DNA of 64,000 nucleotides from Myxococcales bacterium (GTDB lineage: Bacteria; Myxococcota_A; Polyangia; Polyangiales; JADJMO01). The stretch lies in contig JADJMO010000003.1 of assembly GCA_016709545.1 (NCBI GenBank), forward strand, positions 1 through 64,000, written 5' to 3'. Shown piece after piece: positions 62,502 to 64,000 of this stretch (position 1 is the first letter of the stretch; each line of letters starts with the position of its first letter). Below the pieces are notes generated by a model. The model saw only the letters and a list, made by a program, of their open reading frames with translations, had not been told where the DNA came from and did not search any database. Position numbers and translations under genes: made by a program.

Positions 62502-63990
62502 ATGCTCCAGGTGCGCCGGGGGCTCTCCGTGTCCATCGTCACGCTGCTCACGGCGTGCAGCGCGGGCTCGCTCGAGGGCGACCCGGCGGACGTCACTCCC
62601 GACGCCGCGATCGAGGTCGGGAGCGACGCGGTCCCCACGGACGCAGCCACGGACACGGGCCTGGCGCCCATCGACCCGCCCGTCGTGAGCAAGCTCTTCA
62701 CCGAGGACACGACGCCATTCCTGAACCCCGGGCGCGGCCTCATGGAGGGCGCCGGCATCGCCCTCACCGACGGCGCGAGCTACGCCGCGCTTCGCGGCCA
62801 GGGATACTCCCTCGCCTACGCGAAGGTGCGCCTCGACGCGTACCGCACCAAGAAGCTCGACCCGGTCTTCCTCGCGGCGCTGGATGCCGGCTTCGATCGC
62901 GTGCGCGCGGCGGGCCTCCAGGTGGTGCTGCGGTTCGTCTACAACGATCCGTCGACCTACCCGTCGACCGACCCGGACGCCTCGCAGGCGCAGATCCTCG
63001 CGCACCTCGCGCAGCTCGCGCCGGTGCTCGCCAAGCACGTCGACGTGATCGCCGTGATGGAGGCGGGCTTCATCGGCCTGTGGGGCGAGTGGCACGGCTC
63101 GTCGAACGGCCTCGAGACCAAGGCCGCGCGCACGGCGATCCTCGACGCGATCCTCGCCGCGCTGCCCGAGAGCCGCCGCGTGCTGGTCCGCGCGCCGCGC
63201 TACAAGAGCGAACGCTTCCCCGCGCCGGTGGGCGCCGAGGTGTTCGGCACGACGCCCGCGGCGCGCGTGGGGCACCACAACGACTGCTTCCTCGCCACCG
63301 CGAACGACCAGGGCACGTACACCTCCGACGCCGATCGCGCCTACCTCGACGCGGACAGCCAGTTCCTCCCGAACGGCGGCGAGTCCTGCGAGCCGAACCC
63401 GCCGCGCACGTCGTGCTCGAACGCGATCGCCGAGCTCGGTCGCTACCACTTCGCGTTCTACAACCCGCTCTACCACCCCGACGTGTGGAGCGAGTGGGGC
63501 AAGGGGGGCTGCCGCGACGAGATCACGCGCCGCCTCGGGTATCGCTTCGTCGTCGATCGCGTGGTGTACCCGCCATCGGTGCGGCCAGGCGGCGTGATCC
63601 CGCTCCAGGTCGACTACCGCAACGTGGGCTTCGGCACGATGTTCAACGCGCGCCCGGTGCGGGTCGTGCTCGACGACGGCGCAAGGCGCTGGGTCGCGCC
63701 GCTGACCGGCTACGACGTGTTCCACCGGCTCGCCGCGGGGAGCCCGGCGATCGTCGTCGCGCGCCTGCGGGTCCCGGCGACGGCGAAGCCGGGCAAGGCC
63801 AAGATCGAGCTGTGGCTCCCCGACGCGTCGCCTTCGCTCGAGGCACGCCCGGAGTATTCGGTGCGCCTCGCCAGCGTGGGCACCTGGGACGCAGGTGCAC
63901 GGAACCAACGTGCTCGCCGAGACGACGATCGATCCGGGCGCACAGGGTACGGTCGACGGATCGGCGACCGCGTTCACCCTGCTGCCCTAG
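62502..63990 (+). CDS. DUF4874/DUF4832 lipoprotein (frameshifted near 63893)
   Basis: About 496 residues. ATG 62502 begins a lipoprotein signal (VSIVTLLTAC) and an Asp/Ala/Val/Thr stalk. The DUF4874 part is in FLNPGRGLMEGAGIAL, GYSLAYAKVRLDAYRTKKLD, VVLRFVYNDPSTYP and VMEAGFIGLWGEWHGSSNG, and DUF4832 follows (FYNPLYHPDVWSEWGKGGC, VPLQ-like strand IPLQVDYRNVGFGTMFN). The fold resembles glycoside hydrolase barrels with a C-terminal beta domain, but no activity is proven. Near 63893 one extra base breaks the frame; the tail VHGTNVLAETTIDPGAQGT runs on to TAG 63988-63990. Confidence 0.82.
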
Positions 63991-64000
63991 GACGCCTCCA

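Overview
The window is 64 kb of very GC-rich bacterial chromosome. Coding is dense, starts are often GTG, and stop/start pairs often overlap as GTGA or ATGA. The mix of genes suggests a myxobacterium (Myxococcota, probably class Polyangia): a Ser/Thr protein kinase, several ECF sigma/anti-sigma pairs, a protein ending in a MYXO-CTERM-like tail, Cys-rich surface repeats, and about 18 predicted lipoproteins among some 60 genes, many with Asp/Thr/Ala/Ser-rich stalks. I see no tRNA, rRNA, CRISPR array, prophage or intact insertion sequence. One RAYT-type transposase gene is present and is frameshifted.

Layout. 0-8 kb: a primary-type sigma factor with a Pro/Ala/Lys-rich tail, a membrane Ser/Thr kinase, and a large SBBP-repeat/Cys-rich surface protein. 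8-17.5 kb: a VOC protein, an Asp-box lipoprotein with an SDR enzyme, a GNAT-like/DUF4388/STAS-like run, TerB-like and HD-domain proteins. 17.5-21.6 kb: a leftward cluster of FKBP, RlmN, a FecCD permease and a methyltransferase. 21.7-26.2 kb: an ECF sigma factor coupled to a membrane partner and an FG-GAP lipoprotein, then an envelope protein. 26-35 kb: an ARPP-1 lipoprotein, histidine kinase, beta-helix lipoprotein, Rieske protein, small lipoproteins, HtpG and GNAT. 35-42 kb: YggU/DUF167, DapF, a degenerate receiver/GGDEF protein, a cobalamin riboswitch in front of a lipoprotein gene, and MlaF/MlaD. 42-53 kb: three groups of cell-surface genes around an ATPase-TPR regulator with a C-terminal winged helix. 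53-61 kb: a FecI/FecR-like module facing a reading frame that joins an ECF sigma factor, a TonB C-terminal domain and a TonB-dependent receptor. 61-64 kb: a fatty-acid desaturase and a DUF4874/DUF4832 lipoprotein.

Most interesting signals. (1) A cobalamin riboswitch at about 38575-38797 controls a surface lipoprotein of unknown function. (2) TTAA-containing paired boxes at 41882, 48063 and 50637 precede three surface-lipoprotein transcription units flanking the regulator, suggesting a local regulon. (3) Sigma, TonB and receptor domains lie in one frame opposite a sigma/FecR pair. (4) A 16-18 bp tandem repeat sits between convergent genes at 44.9 kb.

Data quality. At least a dozen single-base indels break otherwise good genes, several inside C or G runs and one compensating pair inside a conserved motif (DUF167). 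Sequencing or assembly error is more likely than gene decay, so broken genes are described as the proteins they appear to encode.
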